A stretch of DNA of 18,180 nt from Akkermansiaceae bacterium UBA1518 (GCA_002323895.1 DCQM01000051.1:23407-41586); one strand, 5' to 3'. Positions 6,754 to 14,351 are shown, numbered from the stretch's first letter. The notes: generated by a model from the sequence alone, not told the origin. Translations and numbers: made by a program.

Positions 6754-7887
6754 TTATTCCTTAAACAAGAGTGCGATTTCGTCAGCTGCTCGCTCGTGAA
6801 CTCCAGGTTCGCCGAGCCTCGATGCTGCTTCTAAAAGTTCCCCTGACAGTTTCATCCTGTCACCCTCATTCGCAAGTGCCTGCCCCAACCAAAGAGCTAC
6901 TTCATACGCATTTGCTTCAGCTTGGATGAACTCGCGCACCAATTCGCGCCCTGCCAAAATATTGATCAACCCAATAAATTTCAACTTCACCAACTGCTTC
7001 GCCATCAGAAACGTGGGCCAGGCGACCCGGTAAACTAGACAATAAGGCATCCCGTAATAAGCCGCCTCGAGAGTTGCCGTCCCACTCGCTACTACTCCGC
7101 AAGTCACGGATTGCATTAGATGCTGACTCTCGCCAATTTGCACCTCTACAAGATCATCTGGCAAAACACTTGCTTCTAAAAAGTTGACCATGAGACGCGC
7201 CACTTTTTCACTTGCGGCCGCCGCAACGAACCGGATTTCCGGATTCTCCCTCAATAAGCGCGACGCTGATTCAAGCATCATAGGAAAAAGTCGGCTCACC
7301 TCCTTGAGCCGACTTCCAGGAAAGAGACCTATCAAATTTTCACCCCGGCTTGCCTTAATCCTCTTTTCTTCTAGTTCATCCACCAAAGGATGACCTAAAC
7401 AACGACTTCGAAGACCCGCTCCTTCAAAAATAGGCACTTCAAAAGGAAAAAGGCAAATCATCAGATCATGGGTCGTCGCTATCTGCGGAATCCTTTTTTG
7501 GTTCCAAGCCCAAACTTGGGGCGCCACATAGTGGACAATCTTAGTCTCTGGCAGTTTTCCGTGAATCTGCTTGGCTAAGCGCAAATTAAACCCCGGGTAA
7601 TCGATCAGGAGCAAAACCGCAGGCCTCAATTCCAAAATCTCAGAAAGAGTCTCCTCGAACCGTTTCTTAAACCAGCCATAACGACGAAGAACCTCCCAAA
7701 CACCCACAACGGCAGCATCCTCTACCCAGTCACGGACCAGCCCTTCCGAAAGACGAGACATTTTAGGGCCTCCCAAACCCCGAAAATCGAAGCCCTCAGC
7801 TTGTTTTCCGAGTGCGTCCATCAACTCGGATCCATGGGTATCTCCACTCACCTCACCTGCAACCACATAGACTGTTCTGCTCGTCAC
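6754..7887 (-). CDS. lpxB: Lipid-A-disaccharide synthase
   Basis: LpxB is a glycosyltransferase of family GT19 at the inner membrane. It joins UDP-2,3-diacylglucosamine and 2,3-diacylglucosamine-1-phosphate to make the lipid A disaccharide. The 377-residue protein has AGEVSGDTHG near the N-terminus, HYVAPQVWAWNQKR, FPFEVPIFEGAGL, GLFPGSRLKEV (UDP-binding loop), ASGTATLEAAYYGMPY and INILAGRELVREFIQ, all in the usual order. Length fits the E. coli enzyme (about 380). I chose GTG 7887 (MTSRTVYVVAGE...). A TTG at 7929 would add 14 residues, but it lies upstream of the start point predicted from a promoter-like element at 7913-7941. It is followed after 5 bp by the M28-like gene and is divergent from the TPR gene. 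Neither lpxA nor lpxD is next to it in this window. Confidence 0.95.
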   Translation of the reverse strand: MTSRTVYVVAGEVSGDTHGSELMDALGKQAEGFDFRGLGGPKMSRLSEGLVRDWVEDAAVVGVWEVLRRYGWFKKRFEETLSEILELRPAVLLLIDYPGFNLRLAKQIHGKLPETKIVHYVAPQVWAWNQKRIPQIATTHDLMICLFPFEVPIFEGAGLRSRCLGHPLVDELEEKRIKASRGENLIGLFPGSRLKEVSRLFPMMLESASRLLRENPEIRFVAAAASEKVARLMVNFLEASVLPDDLVEVQIGESQHLMQSVTCGVVASGTATLEAAYYGMPYCLVYRVAWPTFLMAKQLVKLKFIGLINILAGRELVREFIQAEANAYEVALWLGQALANEGDRMKLSGELLEAASRLGEPGVHERAADEIALLFKE

Positions 7888-7912
7888 CTGAATCAAGTTA
7901 GAGCAACTAGGA

Positions 7913-7941
7913 AATATTCCAAACTGCAAATCACGTCACAA
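7913..7941 (-). promoter_or_regulatory. Possible promoter of lpxB
   Basis: On the minus strand TTGTGA (7941-7936) and AATATT (7918-7913) are separated by 17 bp, each matching four of six sigma70 consensus positions. Transcription would start near 7906, about 19 bases before GTG 7887, which supports that start codon for lpxB. Confidence 0.4.
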
Positions 7942-7945
7942 GGGC

Positions 7946-7973
7946 TTGCTTCTCTTTCCTGTAGGCGTTAATT
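7946..7973 (+). promoter_or_regulatory. Possible promoter of the TPR gene
   Basis: TTGCTT (7946-7951) and TTAATT (7968-7973) are 16 bp apart and lie just before the ATG at 7994. This is a weak sigma70-like match, supported mainly by its place in the 106 bp divergent gap with lpxB. Confidence 0.28.
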
Positions 7974-7993
7974 CCTAGTCTCCCAGACGAATT

Positions 7994-8893
7994 ATGTCCG
8001 AAAATAACGAACAAAGTCCCGACAACGGCCCAAGCCCTATCGGTGAAATTTCGCAAGAGCCATCAGCATTCGAAGCCTTTCTTGATGCCAACCAAAAAAA
8101 ACTCATCCTACTCGGAGTTCTCGCGGTTCTTTGCCTCGTAGTTTACGTCGTTTTCACCGGTTTGGGTAAAAAGGCCGAAGAGGAGGCAGCCGCAGCCGTC
8201 GCAAAAGCCCGCACTGATTCCGATTACGAAGCAGTCAGTCAGGAATACGAGGGGAAAAACGCTGGAGGCTCTGCCATTCTTCTAAAATCTCAACTTCTGT
8301 GGGGCGACCAGCAACAACAAGAGGCAATCGAGGCCCTTGAAGCCTTTGTTTCTAAATATCCCAAACATCCTGCCGCCGGGAGTGCCTATGCTAGCCTCGG
8401 ATCTTATCAGCAACAACTTAAGAAGCTCGATAAGGCCAAGGAAGCTTTCGAAGAGGCCGTCAATAGTGAGTCAGCAGCATCTTCTCTTGCGCTACTTTCC
8501 TTAGGAGATCTCGAACTGCAAGCTGGTGAGGATGAAAACGCCGAGGAAATCTACAAAAAGATTATCTCCGAATACGAGAGTTCTCACCTTCAAGTGAAAT
8601 CGATGGCTCAGGAACGCCTAAAGCTGATTAACGTGAAATCACCTACCGAAAAGAAATCTGAGCCAGCTCAACCCACGATCACACCGGAAGCAGCAACTTC
8701 ACCCATCACAGTGCCCGGCATCACTCCAAACCCGCTCCCGGAAACACCAACTCCGGAAATCAACCAGCCTGTCGAAAAGGCACCTCAACCGGAAGCAGCT
8801 CCAGAGCTGGAAAAATCCCCCGAAGCTGGGACCGAGCCTCCTTCCGAAAAAAGTGCCGAGCCTGAAGCTCCGACCGGCGCTTCTTCTGAATAA
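7994..8893 (+). CDS. Membrane-anchored TPR protein with Pro/Glu-rich tail
   Basis: This 299-residue protein has a hydrophilic N-terminus, one membrane segment (about 37-55) and an Ala/Glu-rich linker. TPR-like helices follow, roughly 92-212: EAIEALEAFVSKYPKHPAAGSAY, AKEAFEEAVN and ENAEEIYKKIISEYESS are recognisable helix pairs. The last 85 residues are low-complexity Pro/Glu/Thr/Ser. The layout, a cytoplasmic N-terminus with periplasmic TPRs, resembles YfgM-type proteins that assist envelope protein folding, but the sequence does not prove that role. It starts a plus-strand run that continues with two bactofilins and nadA; the gap to the first bactofilin is 75 bp. A link between this TPR protein and the bactofilin scaffold is only an inference from order. 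No Shine-Dalgarno site precedes the ATG. Confidence 0.85.
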   Translation: MSENNEQSPDNGPSPIGEISQEPSAFEAFLDANQKKLILLGVLAVLCLVVYVVFTGLGKKAEEEAAAAVAKARTDSDYEAVSQEYEGKNAGGSAILLKSQLLWGDQQQQEAIEALEAFVSKYPKHPAAGSAYASLGSYQQQLKKLDKAKEAFEEAVNSESAASSLALLSLGDLELQAGEDENAEEIYKKIISEYESSHLQVKSMAQERLKLINVKSPTEKKSEPAQPTITPEAATSPITVPGITPNPLPETPTPEINQPVEKAPQPEAAPELEKSPEAGTEPPSEKSAEPEAPTGASSE

Positions 8894-8968
8894 TTCTCAC
8901 TTCCTCACTTCCGACTTCACAAAAAGGCCGCCCTAGCTCACTTACTTAATACCAAACTTACCAAATCA

Positions 8969-9583
8969 GTGTTCGAAAAAATAATCAGCAAAACCCCTGA
9001 GACTCCTCAGGCCCCACGTCCTGCGGCTCCAACCCGGACTCCTCAAGCACCCTCTGCTACTGCTCCTGCCCGAGCTCCTCAACAGGCTGCAGCTCCTGTC
9101 AGCCCCACCGGCGGACAACGTAATATTCTCAGTAACGACGTGCACATCAAAGGATCAGTCCGATTTACCGATGATCTCCTTGTTGATGGGCGAATCGAAG
9201 GCGAAATCAGCAGCGATGGCGCCCTCACAGTTGCCGAAAATGCTCATATCAAAGCCGAAGTCTCAACCAAGTCGGTCGTCATTTACGGGAAGGTTCACGG
9301 TAATGTTACTTGCACTGAGCGAGTTGAAATCAAAGGCAGTGCCGAAATGGTTGGCGACGTCAAGGCAGGCACGATCTCCATCGAGCCCGGCGCGATTTTT
9401 GTTGGTAAATCCGAAGTCGGTAACCCTTCTTCCGCTCCCAAGAAGAGCGCTCCAATCCCTCCGAGTGGGGATAAGAAAAATAGAGATCACCAGTCTAACA
9501 AGCCTCAGGATAACAAGCCTCAGGATAACAAGCCTCAGAATAACAAGCCTCAGGATAACAAAGGCCAAGATAAAGCCTCCTAG
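8969..9583 (+). CDS. Bactofilin (polymer-forming cytoskeletal protein) with repetitive tail
   Basis: Bactofilins polymerise without nucleotide into filaments on the inner face of the membrane and position wall or envelope machinery. This 204-residue protein has a short N-terminal MFEKIISK, a Pro/Ala/Gln-rich linker (about 9-48), and the bactofilin right-handed beta-helix core (about 53-150). The core shows its regular turns: GSVRFTDDLLVDGRIEGEI, VVIYGKVHGNV, VEIKGSAEMVGDV and ISIEPGAIFVG. The tail (about 177-201) is built of five DNKPQ-type repeats encoded by a 15-bp DNA repeat and should be disordered. The start is GTG 8969; there is no upstream ATG in frame and no Shine-Dalgarno site. The following gene encodes a second bactofilin in the same reading frame, beyond one TAG stop and seven codons. 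The two may copolymerise or act as a pair. Confidence 0.92.
   Translation: MFEKIISKTPETPQAPRPAAPTRTPQAPSATAPARAPQQAAAPVSPTGGQRNILSNDVHIKGSVRFTDDLLVDGRIEGEISSDGALTVAENAHIKAEVSTKSVVIYGKVHGNVTCTERVEIKGSAEMVGDVKAGTISIEPGAIFVGKSEVGNPSSAPKKSAPIPPSGDKKNRDHQSNKPQDNKPQDNKPQNNKPQDNKGQDKAS
9496..9570 (+). repeat. 15-bp tandem repeat, five units, in the bactofilin tail
   Basis: The unit TAACAAGCCTCAGGA occurs at 9496-9510, 9511-9525, 9526-9540 (one base changed) and 9541-9555, with a degenerate fifth copy at 9556-9570. It adds five residues per copy (NKPQD) without breaking the frame, so copy number can change by slippage without loss of the protein. Confidence 0.93.
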
Positions 9584-9604
9584 CGTTATCACTTCACTAA
9601 TTCC

Positions 9605-10594
9605 TTGGCCTTCGGTTTTTTCAAAGACAAAAGCAACAGCGCCCGCAAGGTCACTTGTCCTCTTTGTCAGCACTGCCAGCAAGAATCCCAGCTGGCAGTT
9701 TCCTCTTATTGTAAGGGGTGCGGTGCTTATTTAACCTTCGAAAAAGACGGTGAAATCAAAGCCCGACCCCAAGCCCCACCCGATCCTTTCGCTCATCGAC
9801 CTCCGCAGCCGAAGGTAGAGATCGAATACAAAGCAAGGGAAGAAGCATCAGATAACACTCCAGAGGATTCCTCTTCCTCTAGAACGACCAAAATCGAGCA
9901 GGAAGCGCTTCAATCCACCACTCCAAAGCTGCCGGAATCATCGGAACCAAAGAAAGCTAAAAACACACTTCTTAACTCTCCCGTTCCATCATCCTCTGGC
10001 CAAGATGATGAATCTCCCTCCAGATATCAAGGGGCCGAGGAAGAAAAAAGCGTTCCCACTCCCAGCAAAGTCGAAACCCGCGAGATCGCATGTTTTGAAT
10101 GTGGTGAAACCCACCCGGCCAATGTTCGTGCCAATTCTTCCCAATGCCGGAGCTGCGGCAGATTGATCTCGATGGAAAATCGGGAAATCAAAGATGCCAT
10201 TAGCAGCGGCATTCAAACCCGCGGAGACGTGCATATCTATAAAAAGGGAATTGTTCATAGCGCCCCAATTCAATGCAAAAATCTCATTGTCGAAGGTGAT
10301 TTTACCGGTGACGCGGAATGCTCAGGCGACTTAATTTTGAGGCGAAACGGTAAAATTACCGGTAAAATTACCTGCAAACGTCTTTTCGTAGAGAAGCGAG
10401 CAAAAATAGAATTTATCAACTCAATCGTCATGGAAGAGTGCACTATCGACGGAATCGTCACCGGCCACCTCGCCTGCCGCGGCCTCCTCGCCCTTGAGAA
10501 GAAAGCAACCCTAACTGGTAACATCAAAGTCGGTCGCCTCACCGTCGCGGACGGAGCCAAACACACTGGCCAGATTCAGATGGGCGGTTTTTAG
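9605..10594 (+). CDS. Bactofilin-domain protein with two N-terminal zinc ribbons
   Basis: This 329-residue protein has three parts. The first is a zinc-ribbon-like cysteine cluster at 18-39 (CPLC..C with CKGCG). A charged Pro/Ser-rich linker (about 50-155) leads to a second, cleaner zinc ribbon at 163-184 (CFEC...CRSCG). A bactofilin-type beta-helix then runs from about 203 to the end, with turns such as GDVHIYKKGIVHS, LIVEGDFTGDAECSGDL, GKITGKIT, TIDGIVTGHL and TLTGNIKVGRLTVADGA. Zinc ribbons usually bind protein or nucleic acid, so it may link the bactofilin scaffold to a partner; that is inference. The only reasonable start is TTG 9605 (MAFGFFKDK), since the frame is closed by the preceding gene's TAG at 9581-9583 and no ATG or GTG lies between. 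It is followed after 38 bp by nadA. I know of no experimentally assigned function for this architecture. Confidence 0.87.
   Translation: MAFGFFKDKSNSARKVTCPLCQHCQQESQLAVSSYCKGCGAYLTFEKDGEIKARPQAPPDPFAHRPPQPKVEIEYKAREEASDNTPEDSSSSRTTKIEQEALQSTTPKLPESSEPKKAKNTLLNSPVPSSSGQDDESPSRYQGAEEEKSVPTPSKVETREIACFECGETHPANVRANSSQCRSCGRLISMENREIKDAISSGIQTRGDVHIYKKGIVHSAPIQCKNLIVEGDFTGDAECSGDLILRRNGKITGKITCKRLFVEKRAKIEFINSIVMEECTIDGIVTGHLACRGLLALEKKATLTGNIKVGRLTVADGAKHTGQIQMGGF
10349..10372 (+). repeat. Perfect 12-bp tandem duplication in the second bactofilin
   Basis: GGTAAAATTACC is repeated exactly at 10349-10360 and 10361-10372 and encodes GKITGKIT, adjacent turns of the beta-helix. It may record recent duplication within the bactofilin core or simply codon coincidence in a repetitive fold. 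Confidence 0.8.
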
Positions 10595-10632
10595 TTCTGG
10601 CATTGAACAGACCAATCTCGGAAAATCTCTTT

Positions 10633-11577
10633 ATGTCCACCACCGCGCCTGTCCTTGATCTCAAAGAAGACATTCTCCGTCTCAAGAAGGAAAAAAACGC
10701 TGTCATTCTCGCTCACAATTATCAGATCGGTTCTATCCAGGATATCGCCGACTATGTCGGTGATTCACTCGGACTCGCTTACAAAGCTCAGGAAACCGAA
10801 GCCGACGTTATAGCATTCTGCGGTGTTCATTTCATGGCGGAAACCGCCAAAATTCTGAACCCCGAAAAAACAGTTATTCTTCCCGATAAAGATGCGGGAT
10901 GCTCCCTCGAACAGGCCTGTCCCGCCGATAAACTCGAAGCCTTTCTGAAGGAAAATGAGGGTAAGAATTACTATGTAATCGCTTACATCAACTGCTCTGC
11001 TGGCGTAAAGGCGCTTTGCGACGTCATCTGCACCTCGGGGAATGCTCCAAACATTGTCAATCAAGCTCCAAAAGATCGGCCCATCCTTTTCGTCCCAGAT
11101 GAAAACCTCGGAAATTGGGTCATCGAACAAACTGGTCGCCAAATGGACTTATGGAAAGGCAATTGCTATGTCCATGTTGAGTTCACCCAAAAATCCATCC
11201 AAAGAATAAAAGACGATCACCCGGACGCGGTAGTCGTCGCCCACCCCGAGTGCCCCAAAGCAGTGCGACTCCTAGCCGACGAAGTTTGTTCGACGGAAAA
11301 GATGATTCACTTCTGCAACAACACGCCCGCTCAAAATATTATTATTGTTACCGAATCAGGAATGCTTCACCGCCTCCAAAAAGAAGTTCCCGATAAAAAC
11401 CTCATTGCCGGCCCCACCGATCATTGTGCGTGCGCAGATTGCCGCTATATGAAGATGAACACTTTAGAAAAACTTCATAATTCTCTCGATAAACTTGAAC
11501 CAAAAGTTGAGCTCCCTGAGGAAATTCGCAAAAAAGCCGAAGTTTCACTTATCCGGATGCTTGAACAGTCCAAATAG
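10633..11577 (+). CDS. nadA: Quinolinate synthase A
   Basis: NadA condenses iminoaspartate with dihydroxyacetone phosphate to make quinolinate, the precursor of NAD, using an oxygen-sensitive [4Fe-4S] cluster. The 314-residue protein shows AHNYQIGSIQDIADYVGDSL, the ligand C90 in DAGCSLEQAC, YINCSAGVKALCD, C178 in WKGNCYVHVEFT, VAHPECPKAV, ITESGMLHRL-like VTESGMLHRL, and C270 in CACADCRYMKMNT. These fit the three cluster cysteines of the family, with extra cysteines at 265 and 267 near the last ligand. ATG 10633 gives the normal start; an in-frame TTG at 10603 would add ten residues. Neither nadB nor nadC is adjacent. It lies 38 bp after the zinc-ribbon bactofilin, so it may share a transcript with the bactofilin genes, though no functional link is evident. 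Confidence 0.96.
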   Translation: MSTTAPVLDLKEDILRLKKEKNAVILAHNYQIGSIQDIADYVGDSLGLAYKAQETEADVIAFCGVHFMAETAKILNPEKTVILPDKDAGCSLEQACPADKLEAFLKENEGKNYYVIAYINCSAGVKALCDVICTSGNAPNIVNQAPKDRPILFVPDENLGNWVIEQTGRQMDLWKGNCYVHVEFTQKSIQRIKDDHPDAVVVAHPECPKAVRLLADEVCSTEKMIHFCNNTPAQNIIIVTESGMLHRLQKEVPDKNLIAGPTDHCACADCRYMKMNTLEKLHNSLDKLEPKVELPEEIRKKAEVSLIRMLEQSK

Positions 11578-11593
11578 ACTTCGGCAGTTTATC

Positions 11594-11624
11594 ATGCTCA
11601 AAACTCATCGATAGAGTTCAGCAT
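11594..11624 (+). terminator. Imperfect hairpin after nadA
   Basis: ATGCT (11594-11598) can pair with AGCAT (11620-11624), and AACTC (11602-11606) with GAGTT (11614-11618), around a seven-base loop and a small asymmetric bulge. It begins 16 bp after the nadA stop but lacks a following T tract, so it may be a processing site, a weak terminator or chance. Confidence 0.3.
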
Positions 11625-11735
11625 AAAGGAGCCTGTGATTTCACTTTGACGGAAGAAAAAGAACGTGAAGTAACATAAAGGGACCGAAAAATAACTTTAG
11701 TTTCCAAGCTCCCACCGGCTGAACTCGCTCGTCGC

Positions 11736-11763
11736 TTGTCAATCCCTCAAGATCTGCCATAGG
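11736..11763 (+). promoter_or_regulatory. Possible promoter immediately before der
   Basis: TTGTCA (11736-11741) and CATAGG (11758-11763) are 16 bp apart. The -10 match is poor. If real, transcription would begin within a few bases of the ATG at 11772, giving a leaderless or nearly leaderless mRNA, consistent with the missing Shine-Dalgarno site. Confidence 0.22.
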
Positions 11764-11771
11764 GTCGCCTT

Positions 11772-13169
11772 ATGCCCACCAGCCAATTCCAGGTCGCAAT
11801 CGTCGGACGCCCGAACGTCGGGAAATCCGCGCTTTTCAATCGTTTGGCCGGGCGACGCATCGCAATTGTTCACGATCAACCAGGTGTGACCCGCGATCGA
11901 ATCGCAGCGCCGTGCCAAGCAACCGAGACGCCCTGCGAACTCGTAGATACCGGTGGCATCTGCGCGGTCAACGAAGATGGATTCTCAAATGCGGTCACTC
12001 TCGAAGCCCGTATCGCAATGGATTCATCCGACCTCATCGTCTTCGTCGTGGACGCGCGCGCTGGCATTAACCCCATCGACGAAGAAGTGGCGCAACTCCT
12101 ACGTAAATCTAATCCCAATGTCATCCTCGTGATGAACAAAGCCGATAGCGCGGACCATGACAACACATCCAGCGATTTTGCCAGACTTGGGTTTGGATCT
12201 GGTATCCCCACGTCAGCCGAACATGGCCGAGGCATGGACATTCTCACCGAAATTATCGACGAAGAGCTTTCAAAACTTAAAGCGCGTGAACAAGAAGAAA
12301 CCGATCTGGATGACCTGAAGGATGGCCTCAAAATCGCAGTCGTCGGAAAACCAAATGCCGGCAAATCTTCTCTCATTAACGCCATTCTTAAAGATGACCG
12401 AACCATCGTCTCCGAAGTCGCCGGAACCACTCGCGATGCTGTCGATATTCCTTACGTCTGGGCAAATGAAAAACACAACCTTATCGACACCGCTGGGCTT
12501 AGAAAACGTTCTAGCATGGAAGATTCCATTGAGGTTTTTTCGGCTATGAGAAGCGAGCGTTCCATCCGAAGGGCCGACATTTGCCTTCTTGTGGTTGATC
12601 TCGCAGCCGGGGTTGCTGCACAGGACCGAAAGATCGCCCGCTTAATCCAGAAGGAGAAAAAACCCTGTCTTATCATTGCTAACAAATTTGACCTCTTCCA
12701 TCCCGAAGGCCAAAAGGCCGCACGCTTGGATACCGCAGAGGACCATATTCGTCGCGAACTCTTCTTCCTAGATTATGCACCCTTCGTCTGTGTATCAGCC
12801 ATGAAAGGGCACGCCATCCAGCACATCTTCAAGACCATCACCCGCATTCGCGACAATGCACAAGAGATCATTGGAACCGGCCCTCTTAACCGACTGCTCC
12901 AAGACTCCTTTATCAAAAACCCACCACCCGAGCACAAGCGCCACCGTAAGCGGATGAAACTCTTTTACGCCACGACTGCCGTCAACGACCGCTACCAGGC
13001 GATTCCAGTTCCCGAATACGTCCTCTTCGTCAACGATAAACACCTTATCGTTGAATCCTTTCAAAATTACCTGATCAATCAGATTAAGGACAAGCACCCC
13101 ACTGATGGACTACCAATCCCTCTTTCCTTTCGCTCACGAAGTAAAAAAGATCGATTTGAACGATCGTAA
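11772..13169 (+). CDS. der: Ribosome-assembly GTPase Der (EngA)
   Basis: Der is an essential GTPase with two G domains in tandem that acts in maturation of the 50S ribosomal subunit. In this 465-residue protein the first G domain has GRPNVGKS (12-19), DTGG (59-62), NKAD (122-125) and SAEHGRG. An acidic linker (about 170-185) follows. The second G domain has GKPNAGKS (192-199), DTAG (239-242), NKFD (304-307) and SAMKGHA. The C-terminal KH-like domain ends with EYVLFVNDKHL, LINQIK and GLPIPLSFRSRSK, as expected. All GTP-binding motifs are intact and the length is normal for the family. The ATG at 11772 begins directly with the first beta-strand. There is a 193 bp gap to nadA upstream and a 199 bp gap to the ABC ATPase gene downstream, so it is probably a single transcription unit. 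Confidence 0.97.
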   Translation: MPTSQFQVAIVGRPNVGKSALFNRLAGRRIAIVHDQPGVTRDRIAAPCQATETPCELVDTGGICAVNEDGFSNAVTLEARIAMDSSDLIVFVVDARAGINPIDEEVAQLLRKSNPNVILVMNKADSADHDNTSSDFARLGFGSGIPTSAEHGRGMDILTEIIDEELSKLKAREQEETDLDDLKDGLKIAVVGKPNAGKSSLINAILKDDRTIVSEVAGTTRDAVDIPYVWANEKHNLIDTAGLRKRSSMEDSIEVFSAMRSERSIRRADICLLVVDLAAGVAAQDRKIARLIQKEKKPCLIIANKFDLFHPEGQKAARLDTAEDHIRRELFFLDYAPFVCVSAMKGHAIQHIFKTITRIRDNAQEIIGTGPLNRLLQDSFIKNPPPEHKRHRKRMKLFYATTAVNDRYQAIPVPEYVLFVNDKHLIVESFQNYLINQIKDKHPTDGLPIPLSFRSRSKKDRFERS

Positions 13170-13368
13170 GTTTTTACCTCCATTCTCTTCTTCACCCCTT
13201 TTTCGCATTGAATTAAAGATTTAGAGTGAACCTAAAAATAATTTTGGCACCTTTGAGGACTAGCGCTCTAACAAAACCGGGAGTGTCTCTATCTTAGGAA
13301 ACTGTCCCCACACTCTTTCCTTTTTCCTTCCGCTTGAGTATCAGGCAAGGCATTCTGCGATTAACGAA

Positions 13369-14346
13369 ATGGCATTGCTCGACGTCAGAAATCTCACTAC
13401 CCGCTTTCATACCCGAAACGGAATCGTTCACGCGGTCGAAGATGTTTCCTTCGCTCTCGAAAAAGGCGAAACTCTTGGTATCGTTGGCGAATCAGGCTCG
13501 GGGAAATCAGTAACCTGCTATTCTTTACTCGGACTGATCCCCCAACCTCCGGGGAAGATCCACTCTGGAACCGCCATATTCGAAGGGACTGATCTACTTA
13601 AGGCCAAAGAAAAAACTCTTCGCAAGATTCGAGGAAAGAAAATCTCAATGATTTTCCAAGATCCCATGACCTGCCTCAACCCAGCTCTTAGGATTGCCAC
13701 CCAGCTAACCGAACCACTAGAATTACACGAGGGGATGAGGGGAAAACCCGCGCTTCATCGTGCTATCGAAGCTCTTGAGGAAGTCGGCATTCCAGATGCT
13801 GCGAAACGAATTAAATCCTACCCACACGAATTTTCTGGCGGCATGCGCCAACGCGTCATGATCGCGATGGCCTTGATCACCCGCCCTGAGGTTCTAATTG
13901 CCGACGAGCCAACAACCGCTCTAGATGTGACTGTCCAAAAGCAGGTTCTAGACCTAATCAAAGACCGCCAAGAGACCCTAGGTACGGCTGTGGTCCTTGT
14001 AACCCACGACTTGGGGGTTGTTTCCCAAGTGTGCGACAAGGTAAACGTCATGTATGCCGGCCGTATCGTAGAGTCAGCGACTGCCACTGACCTCTTCGCT
14101 GATCCGCGTCATGCTTACACCCGCGCTTTGCTCAAAAGCATTCCAGCAATGCATGAGAAAGGTGACACCCTTTATACGATACCCGGGCTTCCCCCAAACC
14201 TTAACGCTCCTCCGTCGGCATGTTCTTTTCAACCCCGTAATACTCTGGGAGACAATAACCGCTGCCTCACCAATGAGGCCCCGCAGCTCGCAGAAATTGT
14301 TCCCGGACATCACGTGCAGAACTGCCCCGGTTGTCTCGCTTCCTGA
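13369..14346 (+). CDS. OppD/DppD-type peptide ABC transporter ATP-binding protein
   Basis: This 325-residue ATPase has Walker A GESGSGKS (40-47), Q-loop Q97 in MIFQDPMTCLNP, signature FSGGMRQR (155-162), Walker B VLIADE (175-180), D-loop TTALD and H213 in VTHDLG. The C-terminal oligopeptide/dipeptide extension includes HAYTRALLKSIP and then CSFQPRN...CL...PGHHVQNCPGC. These features place it in the peptide/nickel importer group, where it would energise uptake with two permeases, a second ATPase and a binding protein. None of those partners is adjacent: der lies upstream and a recombinase gene 5 bp downstream. In relatives the tail has CPFHPRC and two more cysteines that can hold an Fe-S cluster; here the second is Asn (residue 291) while C319 and C322 are both present. 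Substrate cannot be predicted. Start ATG 13369 is clear, without a Shine-Dalgarno site. Confidence 0.9.
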   Translation: MALLDVRNLTTRFHTRNGIVHAVEDVSFALEKGETLGIVGESGSGKSVTCYSLLGLIPQPPGKIHSGTAIFEGTDLLKAKEKTLRKIRGKKISMIFQDPMTCLNPALRIATQLTEPLELHEGMRGKPALHRAIEALEEVGIPDAAKRIKSYPHEFSGGMRQRVMIAMALITRPEVLIADEPTTALDVTVQKQVLDLIKDRQETLGTAVVLVTHDLGVVSQVCDKVNVMYAGRIVESATATDLFADPRHAYTRALLKSIPAMHEKGDTLYTIPGLPPNLNAPPSACSFQPRNTLGDNNRCLTNEAPQLAEIVPGHHVQNCPGCLAS

Positions 14347-14351
14347 TTATT

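Noticed and set aside
7888..7929. TTG at 7929 as the lpxB start
   Set aside because: The extra 14 residues are not LpxB-like, and the start lies upstream of the transcription start predicted from the promoter-like element at 7913-7941.
9496..9570. Short regular repeats that might be a CRISPR array
   Set aside because: The 15-bp units are directly adjacent with no spacers and stay in the bactofilin frame.
11876..12430. Long minus-strand open frame (184 codons) inside der
   Set aside because: It is a Ser/Arg-rich shadow of the der reading frame with no recognisable domain.
13139..13185. CGATCG palindrome and T run after der as a terminator
   Set aside because: The palindrome has no loop and cannot form a useful hairpin ahead of the T run.
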